64,000 nt of DNA from NCBI RefSeq assembly GCF_008327685.1, contig NZ_BDDE01000022.1:62001-126000 (forward strand), given 5' to 3'. This stretch comes from Actinomadura sp. K4S16. GTDB taxonomy: Bacteria; Actinomycetota; Actinomycetes; Streptosporangiales; Streptosporangiaceae. Positions 17,302 through 25,812 of this stretch are shown one piece after another. Positions within the stretch are counted from its first letter, which is position 1; each line of letters begins with the position of its first letter. The notes beneath the pieces are model-generated. The model was not told where the DNA came from. It searched no databases and saw nothing but the letters and a program-made list of their open reading frames with translations. Both the position numbers and the translations under genes were made by a program.

Positions 17302-18345
17302 ATGGAGGGCAGCGGCACCGGCGCGGGCGGGACCGGCCGCCGGCGCGCCGGGGGCTCCCGGGCCTCGATCCGGGCCGTGGCGAACCTCGCCGGGGTGTCG
17401 CCCTCCACCGTGTCGCGCGCACTGAACAGCCCCGAGCTCGTCAACGCCGAGACCCGGCGGCGCGTGCTCGAATGCGCCGAACGGCTGGGCTACCAGCCGA
17501 ACCGGGCGGCGCAGTCGCTGGTCCTCGGGCGGACCCGCAACGTCGGGCTGATCGTCCCCGACATCGCCAACCCGTTCTTCGCGCCGTTCATCAAGGGCGT
17601 CGAGGCCTACTTCCGGGACACCGAGTACGCGGTGTTCCTGGCCGACACCGACGAGGACGCGGCGACGGAGGTCAGGCTGGCCGAGGCCATGGTCGAGCGG
17701 GTGGACGGGCTGATCCTGTGCGCTCCGCGCATGACCGGGGCCCGGCTGCGCGCCGTCGCCGCCAGGACCGCCGTGGTCCTGGCGAACCGGACCAGCCGGG
17801 TTGCGCCGTCGGTCCTGCTGGACTTCCGGCCCGGCATGGAACAGGCGGTCGCGCACGTCCACGCGCTCGGCCACCGCCGCTGCGCGTACCTGGCAGGCCC
17901 CGCCAACTCCTGGTCCAACCGGCAGCGGCGCAGGTTCCTCGGCGCCGCCTGCGCGGAGCGCGGCATCGAACTGGTGGACCTCGGCCCGTACGAGCCGCGC
18001 TTCACCGGCGGGTACCGGGCGGCGGACGAGGTGCTCGCCGCCGGCGCCACCGCCGTGTTCGCCTACAACGACCTGGTCGCGCTCGGCGTGCTGTCCCGGC
18101 TGGCGGCGCGCGGCGTACCGGTGCCCGGCGAGCTCAGCATCGTCGGGTTCGACGACGTCCCGATGGCGTCGATGACCAATCCGCCGCTCACCAGCGTGGC
18201 GATGCCCGTCAACGCGCTGTCGCGGGCGGCGGCCGCCACCATGCACTCGATGCTCGACTCCGGGGCGCCGAAGGCGCCGCCCCTGCCGCCGGCCGCGGAG
18301 CTGGCGACCCGACTGCTGATCAGAGGCACCACCGGGCCGGCGTGA
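17302..18345 (+). CDS. LacI family transcriptional regulator
   Basis: A 347-aa LacI/GalR-type repressor. After a 20-residue Gly/Arg tail, the HTH reads SIRAVANLAGVSPSTVSRALN, followed by the hinge (RAAQSLVLGRTRNVGLIVPD) and a periplasmic-binding-protein-like effector domain. It is the first gene of a six-gene cluster with an ABC importer and an SDR, which it very probably controls. The effector is expected to be the imported compound or its product. Confidence 0.92.
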   Translation: MEGSGTGAGGTGRRRAGGSRASIRAVANLAGVSPSTVSRALNSPELVNAETRRRVLECAERLGYQPNRAAQSLVLGRTRNVGLIVPDIANPFFAPFIKGVEAYFRDTEYAVFLADTDEDAATEVRLAEAMVERVDGLILCAPRMTGARLRAVAARTAVVLANRTSRVAPSVLLDFRPGMEQAVAHVHALGHRRCAYLAGPANSWSNRQRRRFLGAACAERGIELVDLGPYEPRFTGGYRAADEVLAAGATAVFAYNDLVALGVLSRLAARGVPVPGELSIVGFDDVPMASMTNPPLTSVAMPVNALSRAAAATMHSMLDSGAPKAPPLPPAAELATRLLIRGTTGPA

Positions 18346-18390
18346 CCCCGCCCGGCCCGTAGGACCCCCCGTCCTGCCTGGAGGACCCCC

Positions 18391-19611
18391 ATGAGAACTC
18401 CTCGGTCCGCACTCCTCACCCTCGCCACCGCCGCCGGCCTGCTGCTGACCGCCTGCGGGGCGCCCGACGCGGGCGGCAAGGCCGCCTCCGAGCCCGCCGC
18501 CTCCGACGTCCGCCTCCCGTCCAAGCCCGTCACCCTCAACATCATCGACGTCGCCGGAAACCTCCAGCTCACCCAGCAGATCTTCGAGAACTACAAGAAG
18601 GAGCACCCGGATCTCCTCGGCAGGATCACCTACACCAAGGCCACCGCGCCCGAGCTGGCCGGCAAGGTCAAGGCGCAGCAGGACGCCGGACGCCTCGACA
18701 TCGACCTCGTGCTGACCGGCACGGACGGCCTCTCGGCCGGCCTGGAGCAGAACCTTTGGGTCGACCTCGTCGGGAAGTACTCCGCCAAGCTGCCGGACCT
18801 GAAAGCGCAGTACCTGGAGCCCGCCTCCCGGATGCAGGACCTCGCGCAGGGGCGCGGCGTCGTCGTGACCTACTACCCGTCAGGCCCCCTGCTGGAGTAC
18901 GACCCGAAGAAGGTCCCGGACCCGCCGAAGACGGCCGAGGAACTGCTGGCCTGGGCGAAGGCACACCCGAACAAGGTGGAGTACGCCCGCCCGTCCAACT
19001 CCGGCCCCGGACGGACCTGGCTCATGGGCCTGCCCTACATCCTCAAGGACTCCGACCCCAAGGACCCCGCGAACGGCTGGTCCAAGACCTGGACGTACCT
19101 GAAGGACCTCGACCGGTACATCGAGTACTACCCGACCGGCACCACGCAGACGATGAAGGAGCTGGGCGAGGGCACCCGCGACATCATCCTCAGCACCACC
19201 GGCTGGGACATCAACCCGCGCGTCCTCGGCCAGGTGCCGAAGGACGTGCGGATCCAGCCGCTGGACGGGTTCACCTGGGTCACCGACGCCCACTACATGG
19301 TCGTCCCGAAGGGCGTGTCCGGCGAGAAGCTCGCCGTCCTGCTCGACCTCATGAAGTTCGCGCTCCAGCCGAAGCAGCAGGCGATCACCTATGACAAGGG
19401 CTACTTCTACCCGGGCCCGGCCGTGAAGGGCGTGACGCTCGACATGGCCCCGCCCGAGAGCCAGAAGGCGATCAAGGAATACGGCCGCCCGGAGTACGAC
19501 GCGCTCATCGCCGGCCACCCCACGGCCCCGCCGCTCGACGCCAAGGCGCTCGTCGCCGCGTTCGACCGCTGGGACCGCGAGGTCGGCGGGCAGAAGGTCA
19601 AGAAGTCATGA
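18391..19611 (+). CDS. ABC transporter substrate-binding lipoprotein
   Basis: A 406-aa extracytoplasmic solute-binding protein. The signal peptide ends in the lipobox LLTAC with Cys22 for lipid attachment, followed by a Gly/Ala/Ser linker. The mature protein begins with VTLNIIDVAG and has the two-lobe layout of the spermidine/putrescine and iron-type (PotD/AfuA-like) clusters rather than classical sugar binders. GGAGG precedes the ATG at 18391. Substrate is not assignable. It overlaps the ATPase gene by 4 bases. Confidence 0.9.
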   Translation: MRTPRSALLTLATAAGLLLTACGAPDAGGKAASEPAASDVRLPSKPVTLNIIDVAGNLQLTQQIFENYKKEHPDLLGRITYTKATAPELAGKVKAQQDAGRLDIDLVLTGTDGLSAGLEQNLWVDLVGKYSAKLPDLKAQYLEPASRMQDLAQGRGVVVTYYPSGPLLEYDPKKVPDPPKTAEELLAWAKAHPNKVEYARPSNSGPGRTWLMGLPYILKDSDPKDPANGWSKTWTYLKDLDRYIEYYPTGTTQTMKELGEGTRDIILSTTGWDINPRVLGQVPKDVRIQPLDGFTWVTDAHYMVVPKGVSGEKLAVLLDLMKFALQPKQQAITYDKGYFYPGPAVKGVTLDMAPPESQKAIKEYGRPEYDALIAGHPTAPPLDAKALVAAFDRWDREVGGQKVKKS

Positions 19612-20789
19612 CGGCGGGCACCGCGGCGGACAGGGACGCGGGGGCCGGCTTCGGGCGCCTCCGGCTGGACGGCGTCACGCGGCGGTTCGGGAGGACGACC
19701 GCGCTGAGCGGGTTCGACCTGCGGATCGAGGGCGGCGAGTTCATCGCGCTGCTCGGGCCGTCCGGCTGCGGGAAGTCGACCGCGCTGAACTGCCTGGCCG
19801 GGCTCCTGCCGCTGTCCGGCGGCGCGATCTGGCTCGACGACGAGCGCATCGACGCGCTGCCGCCCGAGCGGCGCGGGTTCGGGATGGTGTTCCAGAACTA
19901 CGCGCTGTTCCCGCACCTGTCCGTCCGCAAGAACGTGGCGTTCGGGCTCTCGGTGCGGCGCGTCGGCAAGGCGGAGACCGCGCGGCGGGTGGACGAGGCC
20001 CTGCGCACCGTCGAGCTGACCGAGCACGCGGACAAGCTGCCCGGGCAGCTGTCGGGCGGCCAGCAGCAGCGCGTCGCGATCGCCCGCGCGATCGTGCTCC
20101 GGCCGAGGCTCGTGCTGATGGACGAGCCGCTGTCCAACCTGGACGCCAAGCTCCGCGTGCAGATGCGCACCGAGATCCGGCGCATCCACCAGGACCTCGG
20201 GCTGACCACCGTGTACGTGACGCACGACCAGGAGGAGGCGCTCGCGCTCGCCGACCGGGTCGTGGTCCTGCGGTCGGGGAAGGTGGAGCAGATCGGCACC
20301 CCCGAGGAGGTCTACACCCACCCGGTCAGCACCTACATCGCCGGGTTCATGGGCTACCGGAACCTGCTGGAGCTGCCGGTCCTGGCGTCCGGCGACGGGA
20401 GGGTCCGGCTCGGCGGCGGCGACGGCCCGACCCTGACCGGCCGGAGCCGGCAGCCGATCGCCGGGCCGCGCGCGGTGGCGGCCGTCCGGCCGGAGGACTT
20501 CCGGGTCGCGGGGCCGCCCGGCACCGCGACCGGCGAGAACCTCGTGACCGTCAGGGTCGAGGTGTCGGAGTTCCACGGGCGCGAGGTCGCCGCCGAGGGC
20601 GTGACCGACGGAGGACGCGTCATCCACTTCCGGTCGCCGGAACGGGTCGCGCCCGGCGAGCGGGTAGCGCTGACCGTCCCGCCCGAACGCGTGCTCGTGT
20701 TCGGGGAGAGCGTGCGGGAGGCGGCGGAGGCGCTCGACGGGCCCACCGCCGAGGCCCTCGGCGGGACGGGGGTCCGCGATGGCGGTTGA
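19608..20789 (+). CDS. ABC transporter ATP-binding protein (PotA/FbpC-like)
   Basis: A 393-aa importer ATPase with Walker A GPSGCGKST (about residues 50-58), Q-loop MVFQNYALFPHLSV, signature LSGGQQQR, Walker B LVLMDEPLSNLDAK and switch His in VTHDQEEALALADRV. The C-terminal 130 residues form a TOBE regulatory domain. It overlaps the upstream and downstream genes, as expected for one operon. Confidence 0.94.
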   Translation: MTAGTAADRDAGAGFGRLRLDGVTRRFGRTTALSGFDLRIEGGEFIALLGPSGCGKSTALNCLAGLLPLSGGAIWLDDERIDALPPERRGFGMVFQNYALFPHLSVRKNVAFGLSVRRVGKAETARRVDEALRTVELTEHADKLPGQLSGGQQQRVAIARAIVLRPRLVLMDEPLSNLDAKLRVQMRTEIRRIHQDLGLTTVYVTHDQEEALALADRVVVLRSGKVEQIGTPEEVYTHPVSTYIAGFMGYRNLLELPVLASGDGRVRLGGGDGPTLTGRSRQPIAGPRAVAAVRPEDFRVAGPPGTATGENLVTVRVEVSEFHGREVAAEGVTDGGRVIHFRSPERVAPGERVALTVPPERVLVFGESVREAAEALDGPTAEALGGTGVRDGG

Positions 20790-21705
20790 GGCCCCCGCCC
20801 GCGCCGGGACGCGCACACCAGGGCGCGGCCGCCTGCGGCACCGGCTCGCCGAGCGCGGCGTCGACCGGGTGCTGCTCCTGCTGCTGCCCGCCGTGCTCGT
20901 CGTCGGGCTGCTGTTCCTCTACCCGATGCTGTACGGGGTGGGGCTGTCGCTCCAGCCGAAGAACGGCGGCGGGCCGTTCGGCAACTACGCCGACTTCTTC
21001 CGAGACCCCTACCAGCGCGGCACCATCGGGAAGACGCTCAAGCTCGCGCTGCCCGCCGCGCTGATCAACGTCGGTGCGTCGGTGCCGATCGCCTACCGGC
21101 TGCGCGGGGCGTTCCGCGGCCGGCGGGTGCTGACGGCCCTGCTCGTCCTGCCGGTGACGCTCGGCACGGTCCTGGTCGCGGACGGCCTGCTGCGCTACCT
21201 CGGCCCCAAGGGATGGTTCAACCGGGTCCTGCTCGACCTCGGCGTCGTGGACGAGCCCGTCCGGCTCGTCTACAACTACTGGGGCGTGCTGTTCTCACTG
21301 CTCATCACCGGGTTCCCGTTCGCGTTCCTGCTGGTGCTGGCCTACATGTCCGGGATCGACCCGACGCTGGAGCGGGCCGCGGCCACGCTCGGCGCCGGGC
21401 CCTGGCAGCGGATGCGGCGGATCGTGCTGCCTCTCCTCGCGCCGGGGCTCGCGACGACGTTCGTACTCGCGTTCGTGCTGGCGTTCTCGGTGTTCCCGTC
21501 CGCGAACCTCGTCGGCGAGCCGGCGGGGGAGACGCGGGTCATGGCGATCGCGGCCTACCAGGCGGCGTTCGAGAAGTACGACTACTCGATGGCCTCCACC
21601 ATCGCCGTGCTGATGGGCGTGTTCGAACTGCTCGTCATCGCGGCCACGCTGCTGCTGCGCGGCCGCCTCTACACCGGGCCCGCGACGGGAGGTAAGGGAT
21701 CATGA
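20779..21705 (+). CDS. ABC transporter permease (PotB-like)
   Basis: A 308-aa inner-membrane permease with six predicted helices. The EAA loop that contacts the ATPase reads ERAAATLGAGPWQRMRRIVLP (about residues 195-215). It starts 11 bases inside the ATPase gene and overlaps the second permease by 4 bases, so the two should form a heterodimeric channel. Confidence 0.92.
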   Translation: MAVEAPARAGTRTPGRGRLRHRLAERGVDRVLLLLLPAVLVVGLLFLYPMLYGVGLSLQPKNGGGPFGNYADFFRDPYQRGTIGKTLKLALPAALINVGASVPIAYRLRGAFRGRRVLTALLVLPVTLGTVLVADGLLRYLGPKGWFNRVLLDLGVVDEPVRLVYNYWGVLFSLLITGFPFAFLLVLAYMSGIDPTLERAAATLGAGPWQRMRRIVLPLLAPGLATTFVLAFVLAFSVFPSANLVGEPAGETRVMAIAAYQAAFEKYDYSMASTIAVLMGVFELLVIAATLLLRGRLYTGPATGGKGS

Positions 21706-22556
21706 CCGCCGGCACGCGCCCCCGCGGGCTGCGCAGAGGCAGGCTGAGCGGCTGGACCGTCTGGCTCTGCGTCGCGTTCTTCCTGGTGAACCTGGCCGCC
21801 CTGATCCTGTCGGTGGTCGTGAACTCGTTCGGCACCCGGTGGCTCGCCGGGTGGCTGCCGCAGGGCTTCACCGGCGCGTGGTACTCCGACGCGTGGGCGG
21901 AGTTCGCGCTCGGCGAGGTGCTGACCGCGACCCTGGAGATCACGCTGATCGTGGTCGCGCTGTCGCTGCTGGTCGGGGTCCCCGCCGGGTACGCGCTGGC
22001 GCGGCGCGACTTCCCCGGCAAGCGGATCGTGATGGTCCTGCTGCTGCTCCCGGTGGTGCTCCCGCCGATCACCTACGGGATCCCGCTCGCGACCGTGCTC
22101 TACAAGGTGCATCTGGCGGGGACGATGACGGGTGTGGTCGCCGCGAACCTCGTCCCGGCGCTGCCGTTCGTCGTCCTGGTGATGACGCCGTTCGTGGAGC
22201 AGATCGACGCGAACGTGGAGTCGGCGGCGCGGATGTGCGGCGCCCGCACCCGGCAGGTGTTCGCACGGGTGCTGGTGCCGCTCCTGCTGCCGGGGATCCT
22301 GGCGGCCGGGATCCTGGTGCTCGTGCGGACCGTCGCCATGTTCGAGCTGACGTTCCTGGTGGCGGACGCCGACAGCCAGACGCTGGTCGTCGCGCTCTAC
22401 AGCGCGGCGTTCACGCCCGGGATCCGCGCCGCCCAGGCCATCGACGCGATGGCCGTGATCTACATGGCGCTGTCGGCGGTGCTGCTGGTCATCGCCCTGG
22501 TGTTCGTCAACCCGACGCAGATCGTCGCGCAGGTGAGGGAGGCTCCGGCGGAATGA
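21702..22556 (+). CDS. ABC transporter permease (PotC-like)
   Basis: A 284-aa permease with six predicted helices and the EAA loop SAARMCGARTRQVFARVLVP (about residues 175-195). The overlap with the SDR start (ATGA) indicates continued cotranscription. Confidence 0.92.
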   Translation: MTAGTRPRGLRRGRLSGWTVWLCVAFFLVNLAALILSVVVNSFGTRWLAGWLPQGFTGAWYSDAWAEFALGEVLTATLEITLIVVALSLLVGVPAGYALARRDFPGKRIVMVLLLLPVVLPPITYGIPLATVLYKVHLAGTMTGVVAANLVPALPFVVLVMTPFVEQIDANVESAARMCGARTRQVFARVLVPLLLPGILAAGILVLVRTVAMFELTFLVADADSQTLVVALYSAAFTPGIRAAQAIDAMAVIYMALSAVLLVIALVFVNPTQIVAQVREAPAE

Positions 22557-23308
22557 GCGCTGTCCGGTTCGACTGCACGGGGGAGCGGGTGCTGGTCACC
22601 GGCGCGGCGGGGCTGATCGGCCGCGCGCTGGTGCGGCGCTTCGCGGGCGCGGGCGCCGACGTCCTCGCCGTGGACGTGGACGCCGACGGCCTCAAGCTCT
22701 ACCGCGGCGATCCGCGGGTCGCGACGATGGCCGGCGACCTCGCCCGCGAGGACGTCGCCGACGCCGTCTTCGCCAGGATCCTGGAGGACGGCGGCCTGGA
22801 CGTGCTCGTCAACAACGCGGCGATGACCGGGGTGCGCACCCCGTTCATCGACATCGACGCCGCCGTGTGGGACGCCGTGATGGCCGCGAACCTGCGCTCG
22901 GCGTACCTGCTGTCGGTGCGGGCGGTCCGCCACTGGCGGGACGCCGGGCGCGGCGGGACGATCGTGAGCCTGTCCTCGCCGGGCGGGTCGCGCGCGCACG
23001 AGAACCAGAGCGCCTACGACGTGACCAAGGCGGGGATCGAGGCGCTCAGCCGGGCGATCGCGGTGGAGCTGGGCGGCCTCGGCATCCGCGCGAACTGCAT
23101 CGCGCCCGCCAGCGTCGGCGAGGAGGTCCGGCCCGCGACCGACATCCCGGCCGGACGCACCACCGCGCCGGAGGAGGTCGCGGACGCGGCCCTGTTCCTG
23201 GCGTCCCCGGCGGCGGCGCGGCTCAACGGGCACGTCCTGCGCGTGGACGGCGGCCTGCACGCGCGGCTGCGGACCGGCCCGCCCCAGGAGCGGCACGGCG
23301 ATTCCTAG
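22553..23308 (+). CDS. SDR family oxidoreductase
   Basis: A 251-aa short-chain dehydrogenase/reductase. The dinucleotide loop is TGAAGLIG (residues 17-24), an acidic residue after beta2 (VDVDADG) suggests NAD+ preference, and NNAA, the catalytic Ser (SLSSPGGS) and YxxxK (YDVTKAG) are all present. As the last gene of a LacI/ABC operon it probably oxidises or reduces the imported compound, for example a polyol-like substrate; this is inference. Confidence 0.9.
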   Translation: MSAVRFDCTGERVLVTGAAGLIGRALVRRFAGAGADVLAVDVDADGLKLYRGDPRVATMAGDLAREDVADAVFARILEDGGLDVLVNNAAMTGVRTPFIDIDAAVWDAVMAANLRSAYLLSVRAVRHWRDAGRGGTIVSLSSPGGSRAHENQSAYDVTKAGIEALSRAIAVELGGLGIRANCIAPASVGEEVRPATDIPAGRTTAPEEVADAALFLASPAAARLNGHVLRVDGGLHARLRTGPPQERHGDS

Positions 23309-23342
23309 TCCGGCCCGAGGCGGCGCGTCCTGGGAGACGGCG

Positions 23343-23378
23343 CGGCCCGGTCGCCCGCGGTGGCGGGCGGCCGGGCCG
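23343..23378. terminator. Bidirectional terminator hairpin
   Basis: A 16-bp stem (23343-23358 with 23363-23378, one T-G wobble) has a 4-nt loop. It lies between the convergent SDR and DUF2637 genes and can stop transcription from both sides. Confidence 0.75.
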
Positions 23379-23400
23379 TGACGCGCGGAAGGGCGCGGGG

Positions 23401-24510
23401 TCAGACGCGCCAGGACTGGACGAGCGCGTCCAGCGTCGCCTGGTCGTAGACGATGCCCTGGGCGTTCAGCTCCTGGGCGACCAGTTCGCCGTCGCCGTGG
23501 TGCTTGGCCAGCAGCCGGTACACCGCGTACGGGAACCAGTGGTTGTCGCTGATCCGCTGGATCTCGGTCTCGTCGCAGCGGTAGCCCTGGGCCCGGACCT
23601 CGGCGAGCGTCGCGGCGACGTCCCCGTGGCGGCGCTCCAGGATGTCGATGACGAGGGACCGCAGGTTCTCAGGCGAGGGCCCGGCGGGCGCCTCCTCCTC
23701 GGCGGTGGTGCCGTAGGAGCTGCGTCCGTTGAGGCTGCCGCGCGACGCGGCGCTGACCACGGCCAGCTCGGGCTCCGGCTCGGGGGCCGGGGCGGGCGCG
23801 GGCTCGGGCGCCTTCGGGGCGGCGGGGGCCGCGGCCGGAGCCGAGGCGGCCGGGGCCTGGGCGGGCTCCGCCGCGGGCGCGGCCTTGGCCTCGGCCCGGC
23901 CCGAGGTCCCGGACTCGATGGCCTTGCCGGAGTACCCGGGGACCTGGATCTGCGGGAACGGGCCGGTGTTGCGCAGCGGCATCAGCGTGATCTGGTTCAG
24001 CGTGACCGGTCCGGCGATCGCGCGCGTCTGCGGCTCGGGCTGCTTGGTCTCCTCCTCCTCGGTCTTCTGCGACACGTACCGGTGCAGCGTCCGCAGCAGG
24101 ACGAACAGGCCGAGCATCGACACGATCGGCGGGACCGCCGCCGTCGCCTGGAAGGAGAAGGTCTTGTGGCCGACGTGGCCGACGTTGAAGATGAGGCTGG
24201 CCGTCCAGCCCGCGAGGGCGATGGTCAGCGGCAGGCAGAAGTCGAGCCAGCTCATCAGGGCCCGGCGCTTGATGACGAAGGCGTCGATCGCCAGCAGGAA
24301 GAGCCCGAGCTCGCCGACGATGATGAACAGGTCGACCAGCAGGGGGAACGACTCGGCCTTCCAGCCCCGGAGGCCGTGTTCCAGGGCCCAGTGGTAGAGA
24401 CCGGCATAGGACTGGGCGAAGCCACCGGCGGTGGCGGTCAGGACCGCGGCCGCCATGAAGGCGATGGCCCCCCACCGTGTGATGACCTGTGCCCGGTTGG
24501 CAGCGCTCAT
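23401..24510 (-). CDS. DUF2637 domain-containing membrane protein with long low-complexity linker
   Basis: A 369-aa protein with four membrane helices in residues 1-150, matching the DUF2637 family also seen in actinomycete plasmid spread (Spd-like) proteins. A cytosolic Ala/Pro/Glu-rich linker (about residues 195-275) leads to a C-terminal helical domain (about 285-369). That domain holds two similar segments, DILERRHGDVAATLAEVRAQGY and LLAKHHGDGELVAQELNAQGI, which look like an internal duplication. The start at 24510 was chosen because the longer frame would begin with TTG at 24540. No plasmid or transfer genes are near; function unknown. Confidence 0.75.
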   Translation of the reverse strand: MSAANRAQVITRWGAIAFMAAAVLTATAGGFAQSYAGLYHWALEHGLRGWKAESFPLLVDLFIIVGELGLFLLAIDAFVIKRRALMSWLDFCLPLTIALAGWTASLIFNVGHVGHKTFSFQATAAVPPIVSMLGLFVLLRTLHRYVSQKTEEEETKQPEPQTRAIAGPVTLNQITLMPLRNTGPFPQIQVPGYSGKAIESGTSGRAEAKAAPAAEPAQAPAASAPAAAPAAPKAPEPAPAPAPEPEPELAVVSAASRGSLNGRSSYGTTAEEEAPAGPSPENLRSLVIDILERRHGDVAATLAEVRAQGYRCDETEIQRISDNHWFPYAVYRLLAKHHGDGELVAQELNAQGIVYDQATLDALVQSWRV

Positions 24511-24540
24511 GCGGCGTGTGCTCCCAGATTCCTTACACAA

Positions 24541-24878
24541 CCAAAAGTGATCGGTGGGAGACTATCCATTCCTTTGCCGTTTCGCGGCCGATTCGCATCA
24601 CGTCTCGGTCCCGTTCCCCGGCGAATCGGCGGAGGCGCCTGGATAGGACCGCCGGGAGACGCCGCAGGACACCGCAGGCGAGGGCCATGCAGTGACGGCG
24701 GGGAACTCCGCCGCGACAAAGCGGGAGCCCCCGCAGTATCAGACGCGGGAGCCCCCGCAGCGTCACATGCGGGAGCCCCCGCAGCGTCACATGCGGGAGC
24801 CCCCGCCGAGGCGCGCCGGTGCCTTGGCGGGGGCGGGATTCCGCGGGAGCGGTGACGGAATCGGGCCGCGGACCCGGG
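24541..24878. other. Intergenic region upstream of the DUF2637 gene
   Basis: No credible gene is seen. The left third probably carries the DUF2637 promoter. The right part holds the 24-bp tandem repeats, located just past the stop of the intradiol dioxygenase gene. Confidence 0.5.
24721..24806. repeat. 24-bp tandem repeat, 3.6 copies, each a small hairpin
   Basis: Units start at 24721, 24745, 24769 and 24793 (the last one partial). Each begins with GCGGGAGCCCCCGC, whose ends can pair as a 5-bp stem, followed by a 10-base linker. Units 2 and 3 are identical; unit 1 differs in the linker. There are no unique spacers, so this is not a CRISPR. It lies 73 bases downstream of the dioxygenase stop. 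Confidence 0.85.
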
Positions 24879-25577
24879 TCAGGGCACCTGGAGGACGAAG
24901 TCGAACTTCGCGGTGCGCCCGCCGGGGACCGTCTGGACCTGCATGAGCAGCGCGGGGTCGTAGAGCATGTCGGAGGCGTTCCGCGGCTCGTTCGGGAAGT
25001 ACAGCTGCGTCGTCAGGATCGGCTGGTAGGGGGCCTGCGCCTTCACGTGGATGTGCCGGGTGCGGCCGGGGTAGAGGCCGGGCACGATCGTCCTGAGGGT
25101 GAATCGTCCCGATGCATCCGTGTATTGATGCCCACGTAGCGTATAGCCGTAGTTGTCGTAATTGCCGTAATAGTCCGCCTGCCAGAAGTCCAGCAGGGCG
25201 TGGGCCACCGGCGTGCACGACATCGAGTAGACGATCCCGGACACGGTGAGCGGCGTCCCCGGCATGCCGGGCGTCACGATCGACGAGCGCTCGGGGGAGC
25301 CGGGCTTGAAGTAGGGGCCCTCCATCTGGGAGTGGGTGGGGGAGTCGTCCCCGTCGTCGCACTTGGGCGTCGGGGTGAGCGGCCGCTGCTCCGCGCGGGC
25401 CTGCGCGGGCGCGGCCACCGCCGACACGGCGGTGGGCAGCGCGAGCGCGCCGACCCCCGCCGCGCCCGCGGCGACGATGAAGTTCTTGCGGCTGATGCCG
25501 TGCTCCTGGCCGTCGCCGGAGCCGTGGCCGGTGCCGTGCTCGTGGCCGGTGCCGGTTTCCTGCTCGCCTGCTGGCAT
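24879..25577 (-). CDS. Exported intradiol ring-cleavage dioxygenase-like protein
   Basis: A 232-aa member of the catechol 1,2-dioxygenase superfamily, non-heme Fe(III) enzymes that cleave aromatic diols. Candidate iron ligands are Y136, Y169, H175 and H177 (in YPGRTRHIH). Residues 1-60 form a His/Gly-rich head and an export signal with S-R-K-N-F-I before a hydrophobic core, a Tat-like signal in which the second Arg is Lys. Extracellular members have been linked to lignin-derived aromatics. It is divergent from an AraC regulator, 235 bp away. Confidence 0.85.
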   Translation of the reverse strand: MPAGEQETGTGHEHGTGHGSGDGQEHGISRKNFIVAAGAAGVGALALPTAVSAVAAPAQARAEQRPLTPTPKCDDGDDSPTHSQMEGPYFKPGSPERSSIVTPGMPGTPLTVSGIVYSMSCTPVAHALLDFWQADYYGNYDNYGYTLRGHQYTDASGRFTLRTIVPGLYPGRTRHIHVKAQAPYQPILTTQLYFPNEPRNASDMLYDPALLMQVQTVPGGRTAKFDFVLQVP

Positions 25578-25812
25578 GGGGGTTCCTCTCGGGGGTCGTT
25601 CCGGGATCTTCCGGTTGGCGGGGCTCCCTGGGAGTCGGTCCGGGACATGTATAAGCCGCCGGGAGAGGGGCGGTCTTGGCGCTGCGTGCCGCGACTTTGG
25701 CGGCGAGTGCCAAAGCCGGGCCGGAGCGTCGTGCTGACTCGCTCATTGACCTTCCTGACGGGCCGTAGAAGCCTTGCGGGTGGCGTCCGAGACCCCCGAC
25801 CGGAGGAGCGCC

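Noticed and set aside
24533..24790. Minus-strand 85-codon frame with RGLP repeats
   Set aside because: The repeats only reflect translation of the DNA tandem repeat, and it overlaps the DUF2637 promoter region.
24721..24806. CRISPR array
   Set aside because: Units are contiguous 24-bp repeats without unique spacers, and no cas genes are present.
22867..24855. 662-codon plus-strand frame across the SDR and DUF2637 region
   Set aside because: It is a frame shadow of the SDR and the antisense of DUF2637, with Gly/Arg low complexity.
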